A stretch of DNA of 64,000 nucleotides from Rattus norvegicus (Eukaryota; Chordata; Mammalia; Rodentia; Muridae). The translations under genes were made by a program, and so were the position numbers. Below the pieces are notes generated by a model. It searched no databases. It was given only the letters and a program-made list of their open reading frames with translations, and was not told where the DNA came from. The DNA lies in NCBI RefSeq assembly GCF_036323735.1, contig NC_086021.1, forward strand, positions 134,134,976-134,198,975, in the 5' to 3' direction. Below are positions 24,283-36,419 of this stretch, piece after piece (positions within the stretch are counted from its first letter, which is position 1; each line of letters starts with the position of its first letter).

Positions 24283-26389
24283 TTTGAAAGCTACCCTTAT
24301 GAGACTGTGGAAACACCTGATGCTAGTGGTGCCCATCCCCTTCCCAGGTCCCAAAAGAACCCCTTGTGTTAACAAAAAAGAAAAAGAAAAAAAAATTGTA
24401 GGTGTTTAACTAAAAGCTTAAAGTTGAGATAACTAATGTTTAATGCAGATTTTCTTTACTATAGATGCATGCTTACTAGATTTATGTCTATGGTAAGGAT
24501 AATATAGACAAGTATTTTTACATGTATACACATACGTGCATATATGTAGGAGTATGTGCTACATACACATGTACACTTATATGCATGTGTGTTCATATAC
24601 ACGTATCTACAGCAAAAAAAAGAAATCCTGTTATATGTGTTTGGGTGTACTCGGAGTTTTAGCTTCTTTTCACAAATGGGGACGGTGTTCACTTTGAAGA
24701 TGGCTGGCCAATCTCTGTTATGATCAAAGAAAAAGAGCACAGGAAGGATAGAAGAACATGTGGCCAGCTCTCAGGATGACAGTTTCACCACAGATGAGAG
24801 GCGTTGCCGCCTTCCATGTGCCAAGCAGAGTCCACAGTCCTCAGAACCTCCAGGGAGCCATGGGTGTCTCCACACCAGTCTACAAATGAGGAAACCGAAA
24901 CCGAGGCTGAGAGCAGCCTTGAGGGCTGAGGCCAAACGTGACATTTCGTAGAGTCCGAGGTTAAAACGCTGTGTTTGTGCAGGTGAATCAGGAATACAGA
25001 ATCCCCAGACTGCCTCCTGGGAAAGGATCCTCGATCTTTGCAGTGCAGCGAAAAGTTCACATTAATTCAATCAGCCCGAGCAGTCACTTGCAGTCACCAC
25101 GCTGCGCTGCGCTCGCTGCTGCTCAGGGAACACATTCCCCACCTAAACTCCGCAGTGGTGCGGTGGTGGCGAGAAGAGCCGGTCAGCCTTGACAACCACC
25201 TTCTCTTTTCCACCCTCAGGCATCAGTTTAGTGTTTCAGCATCTGAAAGCCTGTTCTAGAACTAGCAATGCCCTAGGAATAATGATTTATCTACAAAGGA
25301 CTAATTTGGACAATTACCAGGGGAGCAGATTACATTCTCCTCTGAGGTTAATTTAATCACACTACTTTTTTGTTTGTCTGTCCAGGATGCTTAGACACTC
25401 AAAACATTTTAGATAGTTCCAAATGTAATGTTAACTTCTCTTTTGTGATGTTTGAAAAAGAACTTCAAATCCCCACTAAGTTATAAAGGGGCCGGGTTGG
25501 AAAGAGAAGACTTCGGGGACTCTTTCTGGGGCTCTGCCCCTGATCTGTTGACTCCTGATTCTGCTTTGCCAGGCTGTGTCTGTGCCTCCTGCTTACACAT
25601 CCAGCCTCTGCTAGGGACAAGGCCCTTGGCTTTGGCCACAGCCCATCTCAGAGCTCCAGAGCCTTCTGGGAGCAAAGTAGGCATTGCTTTGAGTCGATAT
25701 TAAAACTCATTTTCCTAATTGCAGAGAGGTTTCAGGGCATGAAGTCATACAAAGTTGTTTTTTTTTTATTAGAACTAAATAGATCACGCACACACCGCTA
25801 TGCAGTCTGGGAACTGGGCCAAACTTTGGGATCTCAGCGTTTATGACAATAACAAAGGCACAGTGGAGGAGTCTGGTTAAGAAGGGAGGGCACACAAAGT
25901 AATAATCCTTCCTAGGACTCTCCTTACATCGGACGTCTACATAAATAATAGAGCCTCAAGTAACACCCTCAAAGGTTGCCCCCGGGGATTAGAAGGAAGC
26001 CTCCAGCACTCTGAGGCTCCACCTCCAGGTCTCTCTGCTCCTGTAACAGCCCCCGGCTTTCTGGTCCACGGTCCCGTCACAGCAGGATTAGACAATATCC
26101 TAATTCCAGGCAAGTGCATACCTCCTGCCTTTGTATCTTTGTTGGATGTATTTGCCTGGGAAGGAGGTGCTGGGAAGGAGCCAATAAACAGAACTAACTG
26201 GGTCAGAAATAAGAACAGAAAAGTATCTAGGTTGGTGAGGGGTGGGAATCAGAGGACTTTAAAGTTTTTTGTATCAATAAAAACAATAATAATAATTTAT
26301 AAATAAAATGTCATTCTTCAATATTTTCTGTTCACAGCATGCATAGATTTAGTGAATAATAATATAACTGTGGTAAGAATTAGAAAGCA

Positions 26390-26487
26390 GGGGTTGGGGA
26401 TTTAGTTCAGTGGTAGAGCGCTTGCCTAGCAAGCGCAAGGCCCTGGGTTCGGTCCCCAGCTCCGAAAAAAAGAAAAGAAAAAAAAAG
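26390..26487 (+). mobile_element. ID SINE with exact TSD
   Basis: The core is near consensus (TTTAGTTCAGTGG, then GCCTAGCAAGCGCAAGGCCC) with a mixed A/G tail. The TSD AAGAATTAGAAAGCA is at 26375-26389 and 26488-26502. Confidence 0.96.
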
Positions 26488-26513
26488 AAGAATTAGAAAG
26501 CAAAGTTCATTCA

Positions 26514-26536
26514 GACACACACACACTGACATCCCA

Positions 26537-26579
<43 letters not shown>
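26514..26579 (+). repeat. CA microsatellite
   Basis: A short CA run, a 13-base break, and a main run of about 21 CA units to 26579. Confidence 0.97.
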
Positions 26580-26584
<5 letters not shown>

Positions 26585-26625
26585 AATCCATCGAGGTTGC
26601 TGCTGTGTTTAGAATTGACGCTGGA

Positions 26626-26850
26626 GGGGGCTGGAGAGATGGCTCAGCGAGTGGATAAGGACCCTGGCTCTTACAGAGGATCTGGGTTAGAGGATCCAGC
26701 ACCCACGTGGCAGCTCACCACCTGTTCTAACTACAGCTGCAGTAGCCGTGACACCTTCTGGCCTCCTCAGGTGCCGGCACCCATGATGCACAGATGTAAA
26801 TGCAGACAAAATGCTCATTACATGTAAAGTTAAATAAACAATAAACCTAG
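26626..26850 (+). mobile_element. B3/B2 SINE
   Basis: The head GGCTGGAGAGATGGCTCAGC is followed by GATCCAGCACCCACGTGGCA, CTTCTGGCCTCCTCAGGTGC and a weak A-rich tail. Imperfect repeats (TTGACGCTGGAG before, TTGATGCTGGAG after) look like an aged TSD. Confidence 0.88.
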
Positions 26851-27120
26851 ACTTGATGCTGGAGACTCTGTGTGAACACAGTAGCTTGTGCTCTGTGTCA
26901 CTGCCAGTAAGGATCACCAGTGGGCCTGCAAATTAGTTCATCTTAGGGTGCAAGGAGGTGAAACACGGAGGTCTCTGGGCTCAGCTCTGCCTTTTATTAA
27001 AGGTTTTCTCATTCTGGAGTGGTGGCCCATGCAAGCACTCTGCCTCTAAGCTTTATGCCCACTCTCGGCTGTAATCCTGTCTCACCCTCCTGAGTAGCTG
27101 GGATTATAAACCTCGGCGTC

Positions 27121-27355
27121 AGGATGGCCTTGTTGAACATCAGTGAGAGGAGAAGCCCTGGGTCCTGCCAAGGCTCGATGCCCCAGTGTAGGAGAACGTC
27201 AGGGCGGGGAGCCGAGAAGGGGTGGGTGGGTGGGAGAACCCCCTCATAGAAGCAGGGGAAGGGGAGATGGGATAGGGGGTTTATGGATAGGAAACCGGGA
27301 AAGGGGATAACATTTGAAATGTAAATTGAAAAATATCCAGTAGAAAAAGAATTAT
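27121..27355 (+). mobile_element. L1 3' UTR end, truncated
   Basis: CCTTGTTGAACATCAGTGAG, GATGCCCCAGTGTAGGAGAA, CCCCTCATAGAAGCAGGGGA and GATAACATTTGAAATGTAAA, ending in AATATCCAGTAGAAAAAG, match the terminal L1 3' UTR also seen at 16290-16518 and 57370-57585. Confidence 0.88.
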
Positions 27356-27689
27356 TAAAGGAAAATGAATAAATAAATAATAAACCTCTGCATCCAGGTT
27401 AACCTTAATAAATGTTTACTTTTCTAAAAACTTTTCTTTGGTATGACAAAAAATACAATAATAGTAAATCTAATTATACAAATGTCAGAACAGTGACAAA
27501 GTCAGTAAATTATAGAAATTAAAATTTCTAAGTAAACAAGATGAAATTATTCATGGGCCAAGAACGTTCTGAAAGGAGCCCTCTAGTGCTGAAAAGGGAA
27601 ATATGGTTAATCCTAATGTAGATCAGGATTCCTATTTATGCATATGTGTGCAGTATGCATGCATTTATGCAGGCCTGTCCATGCGTGTA

Positions 27690-28005
27690 TCAGTCAACAT
27701 GTGTGAACAAACATGCATGCATATGCGTCCATGATGCAGAGGCCAAAGGTTGACACTGGCGTCTTCCTCCATTGCTCCCCAATTTATGTATTGAGGCAAG
27801 GTCTCGCACTTGAGTCCAGAGATCACCAATCTGGCTAGTCTGGCCAGCCGACATGCTCCATGGATACTCCATCTCTAACTCCCAAACCCTGGGATTTCAG
27901 GCAAGCCACTGTGTGTGCCTGGCGCCTTTGTGAGTGCTAAGGATCTGAACTCCAGTGCTCTATGTGTGGCAAGCACTTTACACACTAATCCCTCTCCCAT
28001 CGACC
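27690..28005 (-). mobile_element. B4-type SINE (old)
   Basis: In reverse orientation a B1-like half (TGAGGCAAGGTCTCGCACTT, CTGGGATTTCAGGCAAGCCA) joins a tRNA-like half (GTGCTAAGGATCTGAACTCC, GGCAAGCACTTTACACACTA). This fused layout is typical of B4. Confidence 0.7.
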
Positions 28006-28584
28006 AGTGATCTAACCTGATTGACCATTAGAGTCCTGGCACTTTTTAAAATGCCACAGAGTTGCCAATTCAACTGATCCATTAGTGCAGATAACGATGG
28101 AGACTCAGAAGTCATGCTCAGTAAACCTGCACACGGCACAATAGTAAAGGAGACTTAGTGACAGAGTGACAATCCCTGTCACTATCAGTAGAAGAGGGAG
28201 GTCACTGTCGTCTCCGAAAGGCTGTCACTCTCTCCCACTCACTAGTAATCCTCTGCAGTAACGCTTACTCTTCCATAGCAAGCTAGTCAAATGGTGTCTA
28301 GAACATTGCACTTGACTCTGGAACATTCTACCATAAGCAGTGATAGAAAAGGCACAAGTTCTTTGTAAAGAAATGGAATTCTGGGTGATTATTCTGGGGC
28401 TCCGGTTTGAGAATTCATTCATGGGTATCAGAGGATGGTCAAATGAACTGGGAGAAATATTTGTTCTGCTTTGGCCTCCAAACAAAAGGCAAAATGGATG
28501 TCTGAAAGTATCAATAAGGGAAGATAATAAAGCAAAGGAATATCAATTTGCCTCGATTCAAAGAGAATAATGAATCTATCCTTC

Positions 28585-28852
28585 TGGGTGTGGTGGCATA
28601 CACCTGTAATCAGAGACAGAAAGACTGCTGAAAGTTCAAGACCAGCCTCATCTACATAATGAGTTCTAGACCGACCAAATCTACATAGTGAGTTTGGGAG
28701 CAGCCTGGTCTACATAGTGATTTCTAGACCAGCCTAGTCCACATAGTGAGTACTAGGGCAGCCTGGTACACATACTGGATTCTAGACTAGCCTAATCTCA
28801 ATAGTGAGTTCTAGGTCAGCTAAGAGTCCCTGGTGAGACCTTGTCTCAAAAG
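28585..28852 (+). mobile_element. B1 SINE with expanded 29-bp internal repeat
   Basis: The B1 start (GTGTGGTGGCATACACCTGT) and end (GGTGAGACCTTGTCTCAAAA) are present. Between them the segment CAGCCT..TACATAGTGAGTTCTAG occurs six times in tandem (28643-28816), plus a partial seventh. B1 normally carries two copies of this 29-bp unit. Confidence 0.88.
28643..28816 (+). repeat. Six-copy 29-bp minisatellite inside B1
   Basis: The units start at 28643, 28672, 28701, 28730, 28759 and 28788, each exactly 29 bp with no indels and differing only by substitutions. A degenerate seventh unit begins at 28817. Confidence 0.95.
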
Positions 28853-29397
28853 AATGCATATCGTCTCCAGGAGAGTAAATGCAACTGGAGATTATCACAT
28901 TTCGTAAATTAAGGCAGACTCTGACAAACATTGTATGCTGTATTTTCTATCATTTGTGATTCCTACATTTTATATAGGCATACAGAATCGTTTTTATATG
29001 TCATGAAAGTAGAAGTAACCCTGTCGGGGAAGGAAGGAGGCTAACAAGAGGAGCCATGAGAGACGGAAAAGCAGGAAACCTGGCAGGAAATACAGCCAAC
29101 AGGTTATATACTTGTGTAAAAGCACCCTTATAAAGCCCAGTAGCTCATACAGTGACTGCACATCAATTAAACGCAGCATCCAAAGACAGCCTAGTGTTTA
29201 GGGGTTTAGTGACTCCCCTTCCTCTAGAAGGTTATAAACACAGCTAGCATTACAAGTAGAATTCTGCAGGGTAGTTAGCTGGGAAAGGTTTAAAAAATAA
29301 CTCCACACTAAGCTTTGGTGCACATAAGCTAACTTGGCAGCCCTAGAGAAACCTGCCAGGCTTTTCCTGTCACTTACATAAAACAATCTCCTGGGTC

Positions 29398-29595
29398 TAA
29401 GGACATGGCTCAGCCATTCTGATGGTGTTCTGTTCTCGCAGAGGACCTGAGCTCTGTTCCCAGGACCTGGGAGGGCAGCTCACAATCCCTCTAACTCCAG
29501 CCAGACTGGTCCAATAACTTTTTCTGGCCTCTGCAAGCACTTGCACTCATGTGAACATTTCCACCCACAAATACACATAACCAGAAACAAAACCA
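29398..29595 (+). mobile_element. B3 SINE (old)
   Basis: AGGACATGGCTCAGCCATTC, GCAGAGGACCTGAGCTCTGT and TTTTTCTGGCCTCTGCAAGC follow the B3 order, with a weak A-rich end. Confidence 0.8.
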
Positions 29596-30033
29596 CATCT
29601 TCAAAACAATCCTCTGCCCCCTGTACTTTCTGATAATTGACACGGAATGATGTCACCTCTCCTACATAGCTCCATGGCACCTGGACAGGTGCAGCTGGAC
29701 TCATAAGTTCACAACCAGGAAGGGACTATGCGAAACCAGAGCCACTGGAGACACCTGGCCTAGGGCAACAGCAGCTACCGATTCAAACCACCAATCCAGA
29801 CACTTACTACACTGAGCTTAATTCTTCAAAGAACTTCTCACTTACCAAGCCAGAAAATTTTTGGGGTGCTCCACACTTAACCTTTCAACTACTATGCCAT
29901 TAACAGCAATGGAACACAAAGGCACACAGACATGCAAACAGCTCCAAACCAGCCCCACTGCGAAGTCTTAGAACAAAACTTCAATTCCTCAATAGCTTAT
30001 TTTGTCTATGAAAGTAAATTGTGCTGGGGGTGG

Positions 30034-30167
30034 GAGATTGACTCATAACTGTATGCTCAGTACTAGAAAGCTAAGGTAAGAGGATTGCTGTGAGTTTCAC
30101 ACCAACCTCGTCTGCACAGTGAGTTCCAGGCCAGCCTGAGCTACAGAGTAAGACCTTGTCTCAAGAA
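30034..30167 (+). mobile_element. B1 SINE (old)
   Basis: GCTAAGGTAAGAGGATTGCT, TCTGCACAGTGAGTTCCAGG, CCAGCCTGAGCTACAGAGTA and GACCTTGTCTCAAGAAA match the second half of B1; the first half is diverged. Confidence 0.8.
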
Positions 30168-31277
30168 AGCAAAAGCAATGACAACTTTTCAAAAGTATAA
30201 TTTTAGTGGTTCTCCCCACAAAACAGCATGCGTAACAAATAAGGTATATGTTAACTAACTTGATTTAAGCATTCCACGACTTAACCACATTTCAAACTAT
30301 TTTATCATAAATATTTACAGAGAAACACGGTCACGGGAGCAATACAACGAAATCTGAGCATTGGCTTCCTAACAGTGGACAGGAATTAGATACTGTATTT
30401 TTGCATGAATAATTTGATCGTCAATCTACAAAATGTAGGATGACAGTCACTTTAGCAATCGGATCGTAGAACCATATTGTTCAAGGTGATAAAACTGCAA
30501 AACATGACAAAAATAAACCCACTTGGTGACAGTTGGAGAGAGTGGTTTTCTGTTAGCTTCGAAATTGTTGCTACGTTGCCCCACTTGGTTCACACGGTGA
30601 TTGTGGGCCTGCTTCAGAAGGGCAGTGACTACAAAGGAAACTGAATTTGCGGTTCTCTTCACTGGGGCGGTTGTCTCTCTTCCTCTTGCATCGTTTCAGT
30701 TGTTAGGTCTTAGCTGAAATCCATGCGGAAGTAGCCAAGCTCTAACAGGGCTCTGAATCTCTACCATCAGGGATCACCTGCCGTAATCCTTCTAATTCCA
30801 ATTGTATATTGTCTCACAGAAAACATTTAGGATTTCTAAAACGATGAGAGAAAAAAACTTCCTTTTCTTAGGTTGTTTCTTAGGTTGAACCCTTCTACAC
30901 TGACACTCGTGGCACTTGGACATACAAAGTGAAGTAACTTAAAGTCGAAAACATTACTTTACAAAAGCTTGTGATTCACAACTAACCCAGCCGGAAGTCT
31001 GCCAACCCACACAATACCATCCCGCTGCATCATCACTATTCGATACAGTCCCTGGGCACAACTTCCCAATGGCTATCAGTGGGAGGAATTAGACATTCTC
31101 TTTATTCAGGACACATGGCAGAGGCTGATGAGATGGTCTTGAGCAAGTAGAACCCAAACGCAGCTGCTAATCACAAGAGTAGCATTCCCTATAGGTGTGA
31201 CCAAATGCACTGCTCAGATTCTATCAGCAAGTCTTGCTCCAGGTCACAAAGTTCAGTTAGACCAGGAACCCCTATGT

Positions 31278-31509
31278 CAGTGCTTCTTGACCTGTAGGTG
31301 GCAACTCCTGTGGGAGGTCAAACAACCCTTTCACAGGGGTCACCTAAGACCATCTGAAAACAGATATTTACATTATAGTTCGTAATAGTAGCATAACAGT
31401 AGCAAAATTAGTTATGAAGAGCAATAAAAATAATTTTGTGGTTGGCCGTCACCATAATATGAGGAACTGTGTTAAAGGGTCGCAGCGTTAGGAAGGTTGA
31501 GAACGACTG
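31278..31509 (+). mobile_element. URR1-type hAT DNA transposon
   Basis: This non-autonomous rodent element has terminal inverted repeats CAGTGCTTCTTGACCTG and GGTTGAGAACGACTG. Its body has CAACCCTTTCACAGGGGTCA, ATCTGAAAACAGATATTTAC and AATAAAAATAATTTTGTGG. The flanking 8-mers CCCTATGT and TTCTGTGT differ only by transitions, as an aged 8-bp hAT duplication would. Confidence 0.85.
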
Positions 31510-33107
31510 TTCTGTGTTCTGGTGTGTTCTTGGAGAGATTTGCTAAGTAGCTGGAAGAATGTGACTGCTGCATGTGTGCCTTCGAGATCTTTACCAATAC
31601 AATCAAGCTTGTGTTTAGTACTGCAACTCCACGCTTGGTGTGTTGCATTGACCGTCAGAATCTCTTGGATCTTAACCATGCTGTGAATCAAACCTGGGAT
31701 GCTTCCCGTGTACGTACAGTTTGTAAGATTTCATATTCATTGCAATGTTGTCAACATTTGTTAACAGTTTACATGGCGAGTTTACAGTAATCTGAGCACC
31801 TGGTCCTGTAAAGTTGCACCTCCATGTTTAATATCTGACCAATTATTCATACAAAGCTTCCTACATTCATAAGATAGGGGAAGTTGCTATACCTAAAGGG
31901 CGACAGTCGATGGCTGGGTAATATAGAATGCATCCTAAGGTCGGTGATGAGTTTGAAAGTAAGGCATCATAATTTGGAGGTGATATTTTGCATGCCATGC
32001 CCAGACTCATAGATTGCCAAAGGGGAGAAAGATTAAAACCTCTTTCTTAAGGTCGTCCAGCCAGTTGTGATCAGCAGTGCTTGTCCATGGCTCTCAGACC
32101 CCTGTGCACCCACCTTTAGAACCAATTAGTCATTCATTTCCTGAGCTGCTCCCGTCTTCCCCACACTTCCGCCTTACTCTCCTCTGTTCTCCTCCACCAT
32201 TACTCTCCTTCCCTCCTTAGACTCCGTCCTTCCTCCTGTCTCATCAGTCCTGGGGTGTCTGCTCCTCATTGCACAGCCAGCCGTCACCCCCAACAACTTC
32301 CCCTTTTCTCTCTAAATCTACAAGTCTTGCCACACCCATGTTCTGCTCAGTACTAAGCTGCAGTTTATTTAATCTGTAGGCCAAATATAACCCTATTTTA
32401 TTTGGTAGCTTCCCAGTTACTATGAGCCCGTCACTCCATATACAAACTACAGGGCCTGCCTTGTGTCTGCAGCAATGCTGCCTCAGCCCTAGAGGTCTGG
32501 GACAACAGCCGTGTACCACGTGCCCGGCAGGACACTCTTCTTCAAGCAGTTTCATCTCCCAAGCCTGGACTGCAATGACTTCACATGGCACACTTGACCC
32601 TTGATGGGTGCTGTCCTTCCCAACACTGAGAGTCCAAATAAGCACATGAGACTGAGATCATTTCCCATTTACTCTATCAAAACTTCCTCCAGAATGTTCG
32701 CTAACATTGAGTTCTCCTCCCCCCGCCCCGATGGAATAGATCATACAACATAATTAGAATTTAACATCTCCTTTCCTTTTTCACTCTTGGCTTATTCTGG
32801 TGCGCTGGTCTTCTCTTTCTGCATAGACTGCAGACACTCCTTGAAGCTGGGAAGCAGACTCTACTCCCGTGCTAGATAATCCCACCGGCCTAGAGCACAC
32901 TGCTAGCGTAGGCAGACAGGTCCCTCCCACGTGTAAAGTTTTGAGGTCACTTCAAAGCCAGCACCTCTATTGCTTCCCTCACATATTCCTCATCCCTTTG
33001 AGCTGTGCATCCAGTTTGGATGCTGTCTCAGATCTTCTTTGAAAAGCAAAGCAGCACACATACATGTTGCTAGGTAGAGGGCAGGCACTCTAGGAATACC
33101 GAACCTA

Positions 33108-33578
33108 GAATTCATTTTTCTTTTTATTAATCATTTTAAATAATATCCCCCTTCCCAGTTACCCCTCCACCAACCCTCCCATCCCATCCCTCTTCTCCCC
33201 CATCCCCTTTGCCTCTATAAGGATGCTCCCCATCCACTCACCCCCTCCTGTCTCACACCTCTAGCATCCCCCTACTCTGGGGCATCAAGCCTCCCTCCCC
33301 TCCCTTTGATGTTAGACAATGCCATCCCCTGCTACATATGTATCTGGAGTCCCGGCTCCCTCCATGTATACCCTTTGGTTGGTGGTTTAGTCCCTGGGAG
33401 CTCTGGGTGGTCCAGTTATTTGATATTGTTCTTCTTATGGGGTTGCAATCCCCTTAAGCTCCTTCGGTCCTTCCCCTAGCTCTTTCATTGGGGTCCCTGG
33501 GCTCAGTCAGACGGTTGGGTATAAGTATTTGTGTCTGTATTGGTCAAATACTAGTAGAACCCCTCAGGGAACAGTCAT
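33108..33578 (-). mobile_element. L1 3' UTR fragment, reverse orientation
   Basis: The reverse complement matches the L1 3' UTR at 57060-57590: GGTTGGTGGTTTAGTCCCTG, TTATGGGGTTGCAATCCCCT and TGGCATTGTC-like parts, ending with TTTTTATTAATCATTTTAAA. It is 5' truncated where a B2 begins. Confidence 0.88.
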
Positions 33579-33581
33579 AGG

Positions 33582-33735
33582 CATGACTCAGCCATTAAGA
33601 GCACTGGCTGCTCTTCCAGAGGTCCTGAGTTCAATTCCCAGCAAACACATGGTGGCTTACAACCATCTATAATGAGTTTTGATGCCCTCTTCTGACATGC
33701 AGGTATACATGTAGATAGAGCACTGCTACATTAGA
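33582..33735 (+). mobile_element. B2 SINE
   Basis: TAAGAGCACTGGCTGCTCTT, GAGTTCAATTCCCAGCAAAC and TTTGATGCCCTCTTCTGACA are near consensus. Confidence 0.92.
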
Positions 33736-34055
33736 ATTCACTTTTATCTCTATTTTAAAAGTACAGTGAATCATGTATCTAGTCACAAGACATTTTATTC
33801 CTAATCCAATTGGTCTCAGAGAATCATAGGCACATCCTGTGGACTTGAAGAGATCCACTGACTAAAACACACACTGAGAATAACAGTAGACCCATGAAAA
33901 GGGATGCAATTCTAAGATGGTAAATATGCTAATTATACTGATTCAATCATTACATAGCATTACATCATATTGCACCCTATTCATATGTATAATGTTCTAT
34001 ATTAATAAGATAGCATTTTTAAAGATACACAAAATACCAAAACACTTTGGGTTTT

Positions 34056-34059
<4 letters not shown>

Positions 34060-34095
<36 letters not shown>

Positions 34096-34232
34096 GTGCT
34101 TCTGATGGCAGATGCTCTAAAGCAGGAGTTACAGGCTCTAGTGATCCATGTGTGGATGCTGGGACCCAAACTTGTAGCCTCTGGAAGAGCAGAAAGTGCT
34201 CTCAAACAGGGTCATCTCTCCATCCCCCAATA
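34060..34232 (-). mobile_element. B3 SINE with TG-expanded flank
   Basis: The reverse-oriented head (CTCTGGAAGAGCAGAAAGTG, GGTCATCTCTCCATCCCCC) and body (GAGTTACAGGCTCTAGTGAT) are visible. The TG run at 34060-34093 sits where the element's tail would be. Confidence 0.75.
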
Positions 34233-34354
34233 ATCACATTTTATTATCACTACAAGCGTTTTCATTATTTCTACCATGCATTTTAAGTTCTTGGCTTACA
34301 TAACTAAATATTTTTAACAATAACATACTTTAAATTTCTATTATTTTTTACTTA

Positions 34355-34488
34355 TTTGTATGGAGAGGAGCACACACCACTAAACACATGTGAAAATCAG
34401 AAGACAATCAGCAGAAATCAGTTCTAGCCTTCCTGGGCTGAAACTCAGGCTGTCAGTGCCTTTACTGCTGAGCCATCTCAACAGCCCA
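34355..34488 (-). mobile_element. B3 SINE (old)
   Basis: TACTGCTGAGCCATCTCAAC and GGGCTGAAACTCAGGCTGTC are the reverse-oriented head and body. It is diverged. Confidence 0.72.
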
Positions 34489-35041
34489 ACCAATTTTAAT
34501 ATAACCGTTCATTAGCACTTCTATTATTACCTAATAATCAATCATTCTGAAGAGATGAATGTCCTCACCGTTGGTACTCTCCCCTCCACTCTCCAACCCT
34601 ACTTTCTTCTCTATTTCTTGGTGGTCTGAAACTCTCCAAGCTATTTGACATTTCCCACCTTTCTGTTCTCAGTGTTGTTTACCAATCAATTAAAATTAGA
34701 ACCATTAACATTGTCATTTCATTTATATTCTGAATCCTGTATCTCTCAAAGGTGCTAGCAATTGCCTTCTAGGCCCGGGTTATGTCTTGCTATGTGCTTT
34801 GCAGTTTAACAGTTTGTTGACAACCAACCATCCCTGCTGTATTGAAATCCTGCCCTTCAAAAGCTTCAATCAGCTTAGGCAGGCTCAATGCTCACGGCTT
34901 TGCATCATTTATCTGAGTTTTAGATGGTTTTTTTTCCTCCCCTAGTCAAATGTACAGATTTAAAGTGAGGCCAAGCCTTGTTTTATAAAATCTATAGCCC
35001 TCTACCTTCCTTCATCTTTAGAGTATAAAAATAAGGTCAGT

Positions 35042-35125
35042 TGGGCTGTGGACATAGCCCAGTAGTAAAGTACTGCCTAGCATAAGTGCGGCCCCATCCT
35101 CAATTCCCAGCGCCTTCCAAAAACA
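35042..35125 (+). mobile_element. Old ID-like tRNA-derived SINE
   Basis: GACATAGCCCAGTAGTAAAG, ACTGCCTAGCATAAGTGCGG and CAATTCCCAGCGCC align with the ID core but carry many changes, in contrast to the nine young copies. Confidence 0.65.
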
Positions 35126-36195
35126 AGTTTTTAACTTGCCAAGGTTAACATTATCAGAGCCTGTATCAAAATAAAAATGAAACAGTTAACACTACTTTTT
35201 AATAAAATAAAATAAAAACAAATCACCAGTTGCCAGGGGGTCTAGGAAGGGAAAGGAGGAGACAGAGAATGGGTATGTCTGGTCGGGAAGAGGGGCTGAT
35301 TTTTGTTTTTGTTCTATTACACTTGTTTTTCTGTTTGTTTGTTTTCTAGTACTATTCAAAAGGACATGTTAATCATGCACAAAATCACAGACTGTGGAAC
35401 CAGCCATCTATATTCTCATCCTTTCCACCATCAAAGTGTTTGATTGCAGTGGGTTACTAGACGCAGTCCCATTTCCTTCATCTGGGTAGATGTTCTGGAA
35501 GACTGAAATATATGCCAATCACCTCGCAGCAGGACCAACTTTATCTAACTATGTATATTTGAGAAAGTCACTTCTACGAACTATTCTATAGCTCGATGTC
35601 TTCTCACATAAAAGAAGACAATAGAAGTTCTTGGTGTTAGAGATCACATATGCTAATATGATAGTTTAGTAATATGCCTAGGACCATAACCTTTAGTTGA
35701 TAGGCACCATGAGTGTTAAATAGTCATTGTTACCGTCCTTGCCTTCACTATCAACCGAGTGTCTGCCACGATCCACAGGGAGGCTGAAGGAAAATGTCCT
35801 GCCTTTGTTGATGCCTTGCACAGAACAGGAAGCTGGCGAGTACCTCACAGAGTCAGCATCCTTTCAGATTGGCTGGTCTAAGGAGGAAGCTTCGCTCCCA
35901 CAGCCACTGTGCTCTTGTCACGTGACACCCTCCCTTCTCCGCAACTGCATCACATGCAAGGTTTGTCAGGAGACTTTCGGCATCTCACAGTTTTTCATCA
36001 TGGAACATGATATCTGCTGGAAGTGTTTCTCAAGCCTAATGAGTTTCTCCGTATCTTCTTACCACCACTGTGATAGCATGCCCTATCACTGCCCTACAGG
36101 GACTCCCAAACTCACAGTGGACCTGTTCACAGCTCCATCATGTTTAAGGGAAAAATCCATAATTAAGGCTGGCACACAAGAAGCATCTGATAGAC

Positions 36196-36419
36196 CAGCA
36201 CTCCTCAACCTGTGGGTCAAGACTCCTTTGGGGATTGAAAGACTCTTTCACAGTGGTCGCCTAAAACCATCAGAAAACACAGATGTTTACATGACAATTC
36301 ACAACAGAGCAAAATTACAGTTATTAAGTACCAATGAAAATAATTTTATAATTGGGTGTCACCAATACACAAGGAACCAATTTAAAGGGTCACAGCATGA
36401 GTAAGGGTAAGAACTACTG
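36196..36419 (+). mobile_element. URR1-type hAT DNA transposon
   Basis: It starts CAGCACTCCTCAACCTGTGG and ends GTAAGAACTACTG. The interior (GAAAGACTCTTTCACAGTGG, AAAATAATTTTATAATTGGG) aligns with the copy at 31278-31509. The flanking 8-mers TGATAGAC and TAATAGAT match at six of eight positions. It forms the last third of the open frame 35727-36404, which is therefore unlikely to be a gene. Confidence 0.87.

Noticed and set aside
28643..28816. Regular 29-bp repeats resembling a CRISPR array
   Set aside because: The units are directly adjacent with no spacers and derive from the B1 SINE; the genome is mammalian.
35727..36404. 225-codon open frame as a new gene
   Set aside because: The last third is a URR1 transposon, no splice or promoter context is visible, and no domain is recognised; kept only as a low-interest finding.
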